From: Hyalella azteca
Taxonomy: Eukaryota > Arthropoda > Malacostraca > Amphipoda > Hyalellidae
Length of the DNA stretch: 64,000 nt
Assembly: GCF_000764305.2 (NCBI RefSeq)
Contig: NW_025947190.1
Span: forward strand, 248,001-312,000
Reading direction: 5' to 3'
The notes beneath the pieces were generated by a model. The model was not told where the DNA came from and made no database searches. It was given only the letters and a program-made list of their open reading frames with translations. Below, one piece after another: positions 37,626-51,200 of this stretch. Position 1 is the stretch's first letter, and each line of letters opens with the position of its first letter. A program made the position numbers and the translations under genes.

Positions 37626-38497
37626 CGCCATACCGAGGCAGACGATGCGGGGGAGCAAGCATTACCAAGGCAGACGATGCGAGAGAGCAAGCATACCAAG
37701 GCAGACGATGCAAGAGAGCAAGCATACCAAGGCAGACGATGCAAGGGAGCAAGCATACCAAGACAGACGATGCAAAGGAGCAAGCATACCAAGACGGACG
37801 ATGCAAGGTAGCAAGCATACCAAGGCAGACGATGCAAGGGAGCAAGCATACCAAGGCAGACGATGCAAAGGAGCAAGCATACCAAGGCAGACGATGCAAG
37901 GGGGCAAGCATACCAAGACGGACGATGCAAGGGAACAAGCATACCAAGACGGACGATGCAAGGGGTCAAGCATACCAAGGCAGACGATGCAAGGGAGCAA
38001 GCATACCTAGACGGACGATGCAAGGGAGCAAGCATACCAAGGCAGACGATGCACGGGGGCAAGCATACCAAGACGGACGATGCAAGGGAACAAGCATATC
38101 AAGGCAGACGATGTAAGGGAGTAAGCATACCAAGGCAGACGATGTAAGGGAGTAAGCATACCACGGCAGACGATGCAAGGGTGCAAGCATACCACGGCAG
38201 ACGATGCAAGGGAGTAAGCATACCAAGGCAGTCGATGCAAGGGAGTAAGCATACCAAGGCAGACGATGCAAGGGAGCAAGCATACCAAGACAGACGATGC
38301 AAAGGAGCAAGCATACCAAGGCAGACGATGCAAAGGAGCAAGCATACCAAGGCAGACGATGCAAAGGAGCAAGCATACCAAAGCAGACGATGCAAAGGAG
38401 CAAGCATACCAAGGCAGACGATGCAAGGGAGTAAGCATACCAAGGCGCGTTGCATGTGCAGTAAGCATACCAGAGCAGACAATGTGTTGAATCTTGA
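37626..38497. repeat. 31-bp minisatellite, about 27 units
   Basis: The unit core is ACCAAGGCAGACGATGCAAG followed by GGAGCAAGCAT, with point variants. Because 31 is not a multiple of 3 the frame shifts each unit, giving long periodic open frames in all six frames (HTKADDAREQAY on plus, CIVCLGMLAPLH on minus). These are repeat artefacts. On the minus strand every unit contains TTGGTATGC, a donor-like motif, and the array meets a possible exon end at 38480-38510. Confidence 0.92.
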
Positions 38498-38562
38498 ATT
38501 GCTATGCAGGATCTACCCGAGCTCAGTTCTCAATTTCGGTGTTCGCAACGAATTAAACTCTT

Positions 38563-39877
38563 AGAATAGAAGTGTCGGCGTTGAAGAAATAGGCCCATGG
38601 CCTGTTTCTTGATCTCTTATCATTTCTCGTACGATCTCGTGTCTTCCCGGCATCATGATAGTATAACGAAACTCTTGCTTGATCTGACTCCAAAAAATCT
38701 CAATATATTAGTCAGCCGTCAAGGAGACAAAACTGATTTACAAGAATTACTTCATTTATTTCACTCAGATCTTCAAGCTACATAAAAGTTGATCATCGAA
38801 TTAATTATCGTCGCTTTCAATGTTATATTTCGCCATCGTGAAAATATATTTCGATTCGATAGATGAGCTACTGGCGGTAAATAAGCTACGAAAACGCGTT
38901 GCACTCGAAAATTAAGAACTCACAAACAAACATATGACGAACAAAGTAGTGTCTAACATAAATTAGACTCCTTAAACTGTAAAATTACAACGAAATGAAA
39001 TCTCACATACTCCCACCAAATTATGAACTTATCATGGATAATATATATCTAAATAGTAATTTTATTAAATAATCTTGTTTGGAACCAACGCCGTCCAAAT
39101 CTTGACCTCTTACCTTTTCCTTTGTTTGGATCTCCACCCCCGTTGGCTGTTTGCTATTGTCCGGTTAAAAAGTCTAATTCAGTTATGGAAAACACCTCTC
39201 CGTCTTCTGATCTTCGTTTCGGAAGACGTTTCATCTCTACGTTTGCTTTTCCTTTCCCGTATTTTGTACATTCAACACAATGATGGAGTGCGGACGAGAT
39301 TGATCTTCTTGCTTAGGTTATCCGAAATCTTGTCAGCAACTTTTCCATGAGAAACAGTGTTCATGGGTGACAATACTTTAGATGACATTCCCTTATTATT
39401 TCTCGTACGATCTCGTGTCTTCCCGGCATCATGATAGTATAACGAAATTTCTCTTTGTCGTCGCTGTTATCACCGTCTTGATTCGTAATATACCATCGGG
39501 ACAATGAAGTTTTCGTCTAAGCCTGAATATATCTATATATAACATATATCCTGAATATATCTAATCAGGTATGGCATGACATTCTTCTTGTCCTTCACGA
39601 ACTCTATAAATCGCATCTACCAGGCGACCATCTACACGCGTTCAAGAACAGACTAGATAAAGCTATGGAAAAATATATCTTCAGATTTGAAATGCTTAGC
39701 ATCATATCGAACAAGCTGGAAGTCTAGTAGCTGTTTCAAACTATAGTCAGTCACGAAAAGATCCGGTCAAATGACACGATTTTAGATCTTCTGCGAACAA
39801 GGCACGAAAAGGAAAAGAATCGGCGACAGGCCACTTCAGGCCTACTCTTAAACACCGTCATCACTATGTTATGTTAC
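38563..39877. mobile_element. Cluster of LINE tail fragments and a 50-bp direct repeat
   Basis: 38563-38602 is a reversed LINE tail fragment like 24543-24600. 39636-39877 is a plus-strand LINE 3' end (NAFKNRLDKAMEKY-type coding, then a UTR and an ATGTT tail). A near-identical block of about 50 bp containing CTCGTGTCTTCCCGGCATCA occurs at 38624-38673 and 39403-39450. Its nature is unknown; it could be the remnant of another repeat family. Confidence 0.6.
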
Positions 39878-42138
39878 ACCGTTCCGTAATAGGAAATATG
39901 TGTTAGAGGGAATATTCTTGCTTCAGGTTTCAGCACCGTGTTAGCTTTCGAGACCTTTCGTTCCGATTTGACATCATCTGCTGGTTCGTTGGATCTAAGC
40001 ATCGATCGTAAAAAATCTCATCAGCCTTCATAATTACTCGCAGTGTTTAATAAACTTTGCGCGTCTTCCATATATTGGGACCATCGCTAGCAAACTGAAC
40101 TCGTACAGATCTATTCACTGTCAATGATCAATTTCCAGGGTACGGTACATAAGTTACTAGTGATATACAACCGTTTGGCTCCCGCGGAGGGCACTCGTCA
40201 TAAGGGCGCGGTTCAGCGTGCTAGACGAACTATGTAGGGCCCATGAAGGTTTAAAGAGATTAATGCGCATCAGAACCGCATAAATAGTCATACAAGAGAG
40301 CGTTTGGTGTGCTAATTGCACAGTGCTATTCACGGGGCAACTTCCCTGAAGCATCAATTGAAAATCAGCGTTTAATATTTCAGGATCCAGACCCTTGAAG
40401 GGTAGGGGAGAAATGGACCAAACTTAAAAATTAACCTTCAAGTTGCACGCATGGCGAGGGAGCGAGACTGTATCGTAGTAATCAGTAGCATTGGATGTGA
40501 AAGTAAACGAGCGAGCCACAAGAGGCACCGATGCGGGGGGAGAGTGGCTTCACGGTTGGTTATCTCAGATAATTGATATCGCGATTTAATAAAAAAAATT
40601 AATGAAGAACGATTACTTGCACCTACCCAAAAAAAGCTATTTTAACTGTGCACCACTGTCGATTTTGCGATTTTGTTCAAATTAGGCTTGCAAAAATTCC
40701 TACATTGGTTAACATATACCGTAATTGTTAAGTATAGCCTGATCATCAGCCACGAACTAACACCGATAAGGTAGAATACAAAAGAAAAAGGTAATGTAAT
40801 TATATTTTAAAAAATAAAAGTCGATTAACAGGATAGTCAGGAAATCCTATTTACATTCGAACGTGTGCGTAATTCCTAACTTCTTTGATTCACATAACCT
40901 TATTACTATTACAATTTTTTTCCCCCTTCATTTCATTAGTTCATTCTTTGAAGTTGAGCAATCACCATTCGCAACTTTTTGCCTTTAGTTAACAAGGCAT
41001 AAACTTGCACAATTCCTCAACCTTCCAGAGTGTTAGATTTGCAACTAAATCCATGGTAGATATCCTATCATTTTCAGGTACATCAATAAAAAATCGAATT
41101 GAAGAACTGTGATAAAAACCTACGATTTTAGGAAGAGGGGGACATTTCTAGGCCTAAAGGTTCGAAAAAACGTGGATCAAAGCAATGCGAAATTTTTGTT
41201 TTTATGTAAAAGATGCTACAATGAAAACGACAAATCGGATTATCACAATGACATAAGCGAAATATTGAACTTCATGCCGTTTGTACAGAAAAATAGAAAG
41301 GAGGAGCTGGTCAAAGATCTAAAATCTGAGTTCAGACAGGTGAGGGAATTTTCTTGGGTTTTTTTAATAGACAACAATATCAACTCAAAGCCAAGCCCGC
41401 GGCACTCCAGTCTAAAAGGAACATTTAAGCACCAGACACGAACACACCACAACACATCTACCTACAGCACAAAAACGATCAACATTTAAAATGTTTGCAA
41501 ACAAGTCGAGAAAAGGAGGAACAAGAATTCCGATTTCAGATCGTCAACTAAGGCCCGTTCGCGAACGCGTAAAAGAAAAGTGACTGAGAAAAATTTAATA
41601 TTTTTTGCAGAATACAAGACCAACATTATTAATTTTCTTTCCCCGGGAGCCATGCTGAGGCCTTGGCAGGCTCAAGAATCGTCTTCAGAAATTAGAAGGT
41701 AATTTCTTCGTCCTCTAATAGACGAGTCAGGTTCATGTCCCCAATTTGGTCCAACTGAAATTAAAGGTATAAGTTAAATGTTGAGAAAATACTATCAGGA
41801 TTCATAGGAAAATCAAACTAATGTAAAAGGTAAAAGTAGCACATTTATGATCATTACAGTGTTCTATACACAATGCAGAATGAAACAGCCTCCTTGATCA
41901 CGATGAGAATCTTACACACAACACTGATATGCTCTTGAAACAAAGTTTCAAAAAATTCATAAGCATAATTAATTAAAAAATTAACTGGAAAAATAGAATG
42001 AAATTTACAAAAAAAAATACTAAAACGTTTCATGGACAGCCTCCACTAAGTCATAATGCGCAACTGGCACACACAAAAAAAAAATACTCGTCAGTCAGAA
42101 ACAGAAACTTAATGGGTCCGTTTACTAAGGGGTACGAA
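39878..42138. other. Region downstream of the CENP-L-like gene, no firm gene
   Basis: A plus-strand open frame at 41109-41489 (126 codons) contains FLCKRCYNENDKSD and a charged helix-like segment, faintly like a LINE ORF1, but I cannot assign it. A minus-strand frame at 40157-40357 is also unassigned. No clear polyadenylation signal for the minus-strand gene was found directly after its stop. Confidence 0.35.
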
Positions 42139-42222
42139 TTAACTCACCAGGCTGTCCTCGCGATGAAGCTCCAGCAGCCACTGCAGGAGACCAAGCAGGT
42201 GTCGCTTGCACGACACTCGCAC
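42139..42222 (-). CDS. CENPL: CENPL-like exon 13 (terminal)
   Basis: The acceptor is TGTCGCAG. It encodes VRVSCKRHLLGLLQWLLELH, then REDSLVS and TAA at 42139-42141. The length after the helix fits the CENP-L C-terminus. The last bases CTGGTGAGTTAA also form a consensus donor, so a further exon cannot be excluded. Confidence 0.7.
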   Translation of the reverse strand: MRVSCKRHLLGLLQWLLELHREDSLVS

Positions 42223-45200
42223 CTGCGACACACAAACATCACGAGTACACATCACAGTAAGCACCGAGACTGGCTGCACTGATTATAGAGCGTTTATGAG
42301 CCAACACTGCGCTTTACTAGATGGTATACAAAAATTCTCTATTAACTCAACACACTCCTGTATGAGATGAGCGTCAGAATTTGTATTCGCTTCTGGAGCA
42401 GTTGATTGACCATCGGTTTAATGAGCGGAGAAATATTAGAAAATTGTAAACTCATATTACGCGCAGTGGAAATTTCCATACATTACTGTCAATACAGTGC
42501 CTAATAGCTTATTTTCCCGCAAGACCGTTGAACTAACCTTTTCTCTATCAATCAGTATATATTTATGCCAGATATTTAACAATCTTTTTCCTCTCCATAT
42601 ATATTTTAGATTAGAAAACGATCAACCACCAGGCTACCACCAACAGCTTCCATGAAAGCTTTCGTGTCAAAGAATTTTTAGACAATCGGCTTGAAACATT
42701 CGGCTGTACGCTACAGGTCGATTTGTGTGTTATACATGGGCTCATGGAAGAGCAACTGTAAGATGACAACCTTATAACCGCCTATGTCGTTATGATAGCT
42801 ATTATATGTCGTTGTGATGGCCATAATATGTCGTGATAGTAAGCTCAAAGTGTACGTATACTGGCCGAAATAACAAGTTTAGCCAGTCTATACATAAGAT
42901 TTTACACCCATCTGTGAGTTAGAATTAGATTCTGGGTGAAAACCACCCTTAAAATAGTTTTAACTTGAAAATGAAGTTCTTGAAGTGCAATGAACGTAAT
43001 GTATGATACAAAAATAATGAATAATTTAATTTGATAGGCAGCAATATATAATAAATATCTTAATTTTCTTTTTGATAATGAGTCATTCAACTGAAAAATT
43101 ACCTCACTAGATTTTCAACCTACACAGCTAACAACTAAATCTACCCTATTAAATAGAATAGGCCGTATTTACAGCATGAGTTTAATGTATAATGGAATCT
43201 CTAATTAGAGTGCAGTGGACATTTGCATATGTTCGAGTTGAATTTTTACGAGCTATCAATGAGTATTTCGAGGAAAAAATCAAGACAAAGAGTACCTGGC
43301 CGCTGCGAAAGAGCGTCACGCACGACGTCTTGATGCTGAGAAGTCGTAGGCACGAAGCAGGCAGGTGCGTCATTTGTGCAATTATTTTGCCTACAAGACA
43401 GTGGAAGAGATCACGCTCGCTGCCCGTCACTTGCGCTTCGTCCGATTCCGAAAAAATGCTGCAGGTAAACAAATAATTATTTTCCATAAATAGTTAAATT
43501 TTTGTCACTCCCATGAATGCTAAAAAAAGGTAGATCAGTTGAATAACTGCGTTATTGATTAGTATTACATTTAAGAATGAAAAATTAAGAAAAAATATTA
43601 TCTAAAATTCCTAATAAATTTTCAAATGGTAATGAGTCAATAATAGTAATTCAAAACGGGTAATCTGAGCTAGATACTGCCACGAAAATGGTCGAAATCA
43701 ATTGGAATCATGGACGTGAAATGACAACACATTCGAATGTAAATGCTCAATCATAGTATTGTGAGCACTATGGATGAAATTTACATCGTACCACGTGGCG
43801 ATTTTCTTCATGGTGTCAGCGGGCATTTCCAAACTGACGAAGCTCTCATCCCGGACCTTGGAGGACGAGGGGTAGCGCCGGTGGTGCTGCCAGCCGTCCG
43901 CACTCAGTCCCACGATTGCGTAACTCAGCGAAACAGGAACTGAAGCAAGAAACATGTAATAAAGTAACCCCTCAGCACCCTGTTGATGATAGAGTTGATC
44001 GCATCACACCTCAATAGGGCGTGTCGGTTCATTTTATTTGCTTGAGTGACACCAGCAACCCACGTAGAAGTGCGAAAATGTTCAACTTCTTACAGCACAA
44101 TGGGCGCCTCGAAGAATAAATTTACAGCGCAGACTTTGAAACTCACAAATAACTTATGGTTCAGACTTTGACCAGTACAGAAAACTTAAGCACACAGTTT
44201 TCGACTACGACATTAACATATCTTCAAGTTCCAAACTTAGTTCAACTAAGACAGTCATGAATCCTAAGATTAATTTTTCATATTCATTTTTCCCTTCGAA
44301 ATCATTAGCCACTAAAAAATTATTTACGGAAGTCGTAAGTACAAGAGCGTCTTACAGTTGGGATCAGCACACGACTGCTGGTACCAGAGTCCTGAAGCCC
44401 ACAGCAAGGCAGACGCCTTCAGGCCTTTCTGAGACACGTAGGCGCCAAACGAGTCGGCTAGCCACAGCTCTACTGCCTGATGAATTCTTTCCCGACCTGA
44501 AAAATAAATTTATACCAATTTTAAACAAAAATTATAACAATTACAATACGACATTTAAAAAATACTAATTAATATTCTCTGCCATTCTGAAAAATCAGCC
44601 ATCTCCAGCCTGAAACAAAAATTTATAACAATTTCGAGACAACAATCAAAATAATACTAATTAATATTTCCTAGCTTTCTGAGAAATATGAAATAAGGCA
44701 CATGTAACCAGTACGGTACCTAGTTAAGTGAAGCATTCAATTCAATTTATTTCTCAGATAGCCGAGTAAATGCCAACGAATGAGACATTTAGATAATTTG
44801 AAATTCTCAAAACGCTAGATAGGCAATTCCTTCCACATTGATTAATAGTCATGCGCGCATTGCGCGGAGGAGACGCACCGACATAGAAATATAAAGGATA
44901 CCAGTTGATGCCGGCAGTGTCGGCGCTGCGATCTTTGAGCTGAGCTTGCACCATGAAACTCTTGTACAGAATACGCCGATTATCGGTCGCTTCTTGTGTC
45001 TCTTTCTTCTTTCTCTTTCTTGACGGGCTTCTATCGTGGAAAATTATAAGATTATTCTAATGTTGAATTTCTTTGCTACCTAATCTGCCCAGAAATAGCG
45101 CGGTTTTGATGAAAAAAATTATAAGTCATCCAAGAAAAAGTGATACCATCGCATAATTGCTTGTGACCAAATGACTTGGTGAGAAAAATAAGTGTTTAAA

Positions 45201-48200
45201 GCCGTCTTAAAACAAGTTATCTTATTATTAATTCAATAGTTAGCCTTCCTATAGTATAAGTAGTTGAGCAATTCAACAGCCTTTTAAATCAGTGGTTCCC
45301 AAAGTGGGCGATATCGCCCCCGTAGGGGCGGGGTAAAGATTTTGGGGGGCGGTAAGGAAAAAGAGGGCGATAGGGGGGGCGGCAGTCCGAAGTCAATGTC
45401 AGAAGTTCGAACGTTTGTTTGACGATTTGTACACAACACGTGCAGCACATGACTCCCAGCGATGGTTCTTTTTCACATAGATCTGTTTTTAGCGCATTTT
45501 CTCATTCATGTAAAAAAATACATTATTGTGCTCGCCATGTCCGTCAGTCCGCCCGTCCGTCTGCCTGTCCGTCCGTGACTTCACGTTTTCGTCAACGAGA
45601 AAATGCGCTCTCTGTCACACACTGCAGTGAGTACTGAGTTATATATTTTTAACCTCTCCTGGGTTTACGTCTCGGACAAATTAACGGCCGGACTCGCTGC
45701 CGGTCTCACGGCCAATTTCTAAATTCAACGATCAAGGAATTTCTCTCAAACTAATGAACTTAACCCGATGAAACTTGGTACATCTATTCATTAGGACTTA
45801 ACGGTTATGTTTATCTCGTGAAAATTTTTTGAATTTTGCCTTCATTTGTTTTTGCCATAGTTATATGACAATACCGGCCGAAATTCACAGTGATCAAGGA
45901 ATTTCTTCCAAACTACTGAACAGATTCGAACGGAATTTTGAAATTACAGTTCTAACTACCGAACAATACTGTTTAGCTCGTGAAAATTTTTTTGATTGTG
46001 CCTTCGTTCGCGATTTTTTTTTTTATTTCACCTTCATTCGTAATTTAAACAGCAATTTGTGCTTAAATTCGCAGTAATCAAGAAATTTCTTCCAAACTAC
46101 TGAACAGAGTTGAGCAAAACTTAGTATTTCAATACCTAACCTCAACAACAGTGATGTTTAGCTCCTTACAATTTTTTCGTTTTGTCTTCGTTTGCGAGTT
46201 ATACCGCTATATGTAAACGGCTCTTGGTTAAACCGGCCGGTAGAAAAGCCAGTCGTTCCTCCTATATCTGTATATACATATATACTAGCGAACGAAAGCA
46301 TAATAGAAAAATTGTCACGAGCTAAACATCACCGTTGGGAGGTTAGGTATTTATATACAAAGTTTAGTTAAAATCTGCATAGTAGTTTAGAAGAAATTTC
46401 TGAATCGCCGCGAATTTAAGCGATAAATTACCCGGCAATACGGTCCGAATATGAGGTAGTGTGAAATCAAGAATGACGGTGAAATGAAAAAACTCGAAAA
46501 CGAAGGTTAAATCGAAAACTTTTAAAGCTAAAAAATCACCGTTTGGTATATAGGAATGTATATTCAAAATTTCGTTCAAATCTATTCAGTAGTTTGGAAG
46601 AAATTCTTGATCACTGCGAATTTGGGCCTATATCGCAATTTAACTCACGAATGAAGGTGAAATTTAAAAAATTTTCAGGAGCTAAACGTAACCGATAGGT
46701 TCTGATGAATACGTGTATGTTTCAGTTTTCATTGCGCTGCGTTCATAGCTTGGGAGATATTACTTGATAATTGAATTTGGAGATTGGTCGTGGGACTGGC
46801 CACGAGTCCGGCCGTATATTTGCCCGGGACGTCCTAGGTTTCTGGTGCTGAACCGTTAAAACAGCTGAAAAACATATTGGTTCACTAAATGGGTTCTATT
46901 TGTTAAATACACATTTGTGTTTAACCTTTATCTTTTAAAATTACAGCGTACTAAATTTTATGAAAGAGGTGTATGTTTTTATATGCGTCTGTAGGGGCGC
47001 TTTGAAATTCTCTAGGGAGCCAAAGAGGGCGCCAGCCTGAAAAAGTTTGGGAACCACTGTTTTAAATAGACTGCTTCAAAGTTCATTCAAGTTTGTGTAG
47101 TTCACGATTACAGCAAAAACACCAATAAAGATAATGATACTTGAAAGGGAATATATTTCATATACCTACCTCAAGTCCCACTCCCGAGGTAGAGAGTAGC
47201 TGATGGTGAGTGACACGGCATCTGTGATGCTCAGGTTGCGCGAGAAGCAGTGCACCGGCAGCAACTCAACTTGAACATTGAAAGGCAGCAGCTCACTAAT
47301 CTGAAACAAAATCACTTGTTGGAGCAGAATCTCAAGAGACACATTACAAAAGATGACTCGTGTAGGTGAGGCAGAACTGTCTCGTCAGAAAACTTGATAA
47401 CTATACACTACTGACACATGAAAAAAATCTAATGGTATTCAGTTGGTAGATAATTGGAGCTGCATTAAAACTCATTATCAAGCGTGTGCTAGTAGTTTAA
47501 GTCTAGGGCCTGATGTAGGTACTAGTGAGCGGTGCACATATTATTCAGGCTTCGGCATTCCTATTGATAAGTGGGGACATGAATCGATTTCCGTACATTT
47601 TAACTTAGTAACATCTGACAAAAATACCTCAACTTACGGACCATAAATGTATTTTAAAATGAAATTAACCCATTAATGCCGAGCGGTTCCATTTGGAACC
47701 AGCGGAAAGAAATTGATTCATAATAAAATTGTATGGTCAAATCAATATACTAGTGGATGAAAGCATTCTATGCTAAAAATTGAATTGTATTATGCCATGA
47801 TTGGTTTATCATCAGTATTGTCCATTATGAATACGTATACTATTACGTATTATCCATTATGAACAACCTTGCTTGATTTACTATCGGAAAAAGTGTTGTT
47901 TGAAGAAACGTTATGTTAATGCCGAGCGGTTCCATATGGAACCAAGCTATAATTTTTCACATACAACGAAAAATAAATATATGAACATACTTTTTGCTTA
48001 TTACCATCACAAATGATAATATTCTCACAAGGAACCGAAAAAAAATCAGAAAATAATTCTCGTCATTAATGGGTTAATTATGGAAAACCTTCAAATAAGT
48101 TTCAGGATAAACTTTTCTTGAGAGCCAAAATACTGAGAAACCTTATTGCGCAGTGTCTTCTGGTAGCTGGAGCGTAGATTAGGCACATGCACGTCAAAGC

Positions 48201-51200
48201 CGGACATGGCGCTCAAGTATGCCAGCTTCCACGTCTTATTCAGCCAAGCTGAGTAAAAAACAATACAAATATACATTTATAACTGGTTGCGTCACATGAG
48301 CAAATTATACATTGATAGACAGTTTGCATTACATGGCATCAATTCTAAAATTAGTATTTAAAGTGAATATAGCCAATATGGGTGCTACAGCAATGGATCA
48401 ATGCTCTTCTGACACTAATTGTTGTTCCCAGTTTGTGATTCAGAGAATAAGTCCTAATTGCGTCCTCTTCATAATGCTGTCTTCGATTTTATTTTCCCTC
48501 AAGAAATCAAAACTTCATCAGAATTAATTACAAGCACAGCAAGAAATATGCAAAGAACTAAAGAAAAACTCACTCTTGATTTCGGAGTCCCAAGCCGAGA
48601 TCTGTTCTTTTGAATACTCAGGGGCTGGAATTTGCTGAAGTGGTCGGTGCGCTACTTTGGGACACTGAGCTTTGAAGGGCGTTGTTCTGTGCCCAGCACC
48701 TCCTGCTATTAGATAAATGGCAGTAATTAAAGGAATTTTTCCAAGGTATCAACAAGAATGCAACAAGGTTAAAATAAACAAATCTTGTGAGGAGCCTGGT
48801 CTCCACTGAGACCAGGTGTTCAGTTCATTTATCCCATCATCAACTGCGAATACTTTATTGTCTTTAACAGCAGGTTTTTCATTCATAATATAGAATCATA
48901 ACAAGAATTATTAATTGATGCTTCCTTCAGTTATAATACCCTAACTATTAAAAATTGCACACAAAAGCTAGATTCAGGAGGTGATTAGTGAGGCTTGACT
49001 GCAGTACCTCATGACAAAAACGCACAAACAAAATAAAAAGCAAACTTGACCATGCAGATGCGGGGTTGCAAGCCTTGGGCGTTTAGCACTGGACGCATCC
49101 ACAACGCTGGTGAACAGAACACTTGCTGCTGGCGTGCTCTGAGATATGGTGGCTTCAGGAGCAGGTAACACTGAAGAAGCTTCACCACTAGACAATCGGG
49201 CAGCTGCACGATGATAACAAAAAGCAAGCCTCTTACATGGAATATGATCTTTAAAGCTCAAGAAAATAATACAGGAGAAACATCAATTTCAGGCTAAAGA
49301 CTTACTTGAAACAACACTGCTTGTGATACATAATCACAAGCCTACAACCAAGTTGGCCAGCACTGCATCATATCAGTGAAAATTATTCAGAAAAATTGGT
49401 TTTACAGATTAAATGGGGTTTATTCCAACAAAAAATCAGGACATTCCGAACAATGAGAATTTACACAGAAGAGAATAATAAAATTTGCCAAATGAAAACA
49501 GCATCACAAGAAGTTTACTATTAAAAATAATATGTTCAAACCTCCAAATCATTTAAACAGAAACTAACAATGTCTGCGGTGGCTGGAGGGTGGAACATAG
49601 AGGGAACGTCTAAGGCTGTGGCGGTAGCTGGGCTTCTTAAAAGCAGAGCCAGAGCCTAAAGAAGTATTCCTCACTTGGCCAGGGCTATGAGGAAAAAGTT
49701 GAATCATACATAACAAATAGTATATCTTTCACTGAGCAACAATTATTGGGTTAATTGGCTTCACAACTTATGCTCATCTTAGGAAAGCATTATATACATG
49801 CTTCTTCATGAAAACTTGAAAGTACAGGGTAACCACATTTAAAGACTTGCAAATGGGCATGCATCATGAGAAATAAAAATCTATATATATATATATACAT
49901 TAGAAAAAGAATGAGGTCTTTTTAACAACTGCTGATTATATTAAGAAAGCTGTAGATTCACACCAAACTGAAGACATTTTCACTGCATTACACATCAAGA
50001 AAAGCATGTCTCAGGAGAAAAACTGTAAGCTTCATTTAAGATGCCTCACCTGACAGGAGTTACTCTCCCACTTGAAGCTGCTGTAGTTCCAGGCGATCTG
50101 CGTGCATTTCCCTGATGTAATATAATACACATAGAATACAATTTAGAAAATGTCAGTCTTGCATTTAATGTGAGACCAATTTATCACTTCATTAAAAAAT
50201 TTGCACGCCACAAAGAAAGGGAAGAAGTATTGGAATTATTAATGTGTTTAGAATGAGTAAGTAAAAATCAATCAAATTATCTTGAAAAATTAGGCCAGAG
50301 TAGGATAAAAAGAAATACGTAAGTAAATGCTTTGTTTTCAAGAAATAATAAGCATCATAAAGCATGTATACTAATTATTATTAAATATTTACCTGCAGTG
50401 AGGGTTGTAACACTTTAGATGTTGGGGACTTGGAAGAACCTGACTTGCTAAGCCCTCTCAGTGTTTGAGTTGAGGACGTTGGAGGAAGACTTCTCTTCCG
50501 AGGAACAGAATCATCATCGGACAGAATTTTCCGTGGAGCAACAACAGGACCAACGTTTGTATCTGGAATCATATTACTTATTAGAGTACCTATTGCTTAA
50601 AGTGAATCTAGTGAAAAATCAAGGATTTCTAGCAGTAAGTTAATCAGGTGATTGCATAATCTATAAAAAATAAATTACAGTATGTGCAGTAGAAGCATAG
50701 ATGTATACAATTTTTTATTTTGACTGAAGTCAAGCATGAAAGTTCTAAATTGCGTTTTTTATTTATAAAAAGCCAGATGAATAAAGCTATGTTTAATAAT
50801 ATTCTTCAGACATAGAGAACAAATTAATTGGATTGCATTCAGCTGCATCATTGCATTTTCAACTTGATTCTATGTCCATCCCTACAAATCAGCATTAGTG
50901 ACAGCAAATGCAATGCTAATGTATGTACAGTGAGATGTACCTACTGTCCTGTATGAGGGCTGAGATGCTGGGTGTACATTACAATGAAAGAAGGGAATGA
51001 GCAGTCCATGTGCAATGGAGGTGTACAAGTAGCCATGGAGTAGTTGATGGTTAGGTGCACACATTAGCGCTAATGGGTTGTCAATGGGAGAAATTTTGGC
51101 TTTGATTTAAGAAGCAAAAATGAATAAAGGTGGAAAACAAAATAAATAACTGCATAATAACTTTAAATATGGCAGTGTTTTAGTTCCTCACTTAGGTTGC

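Noticed and set aside
37538..38564. Long overlapping open frames on both strands (up to 177 codons)
   Set aside because: They are periodic translations of a 31-bp minisatellite with no domain, start context or splice signals.
41109..41489. 126-codon frame with a CxxC-like start, considered as a LINE ORF1
   Set aside because: The resemblance is too weak to support; the second half is Thr/Ser/His-rich simple sequence.
43192..43476. Plus-strand frame opposite CENPL-like exon 12
   Set aside because: Antisense shadow of a phase-supported exon.
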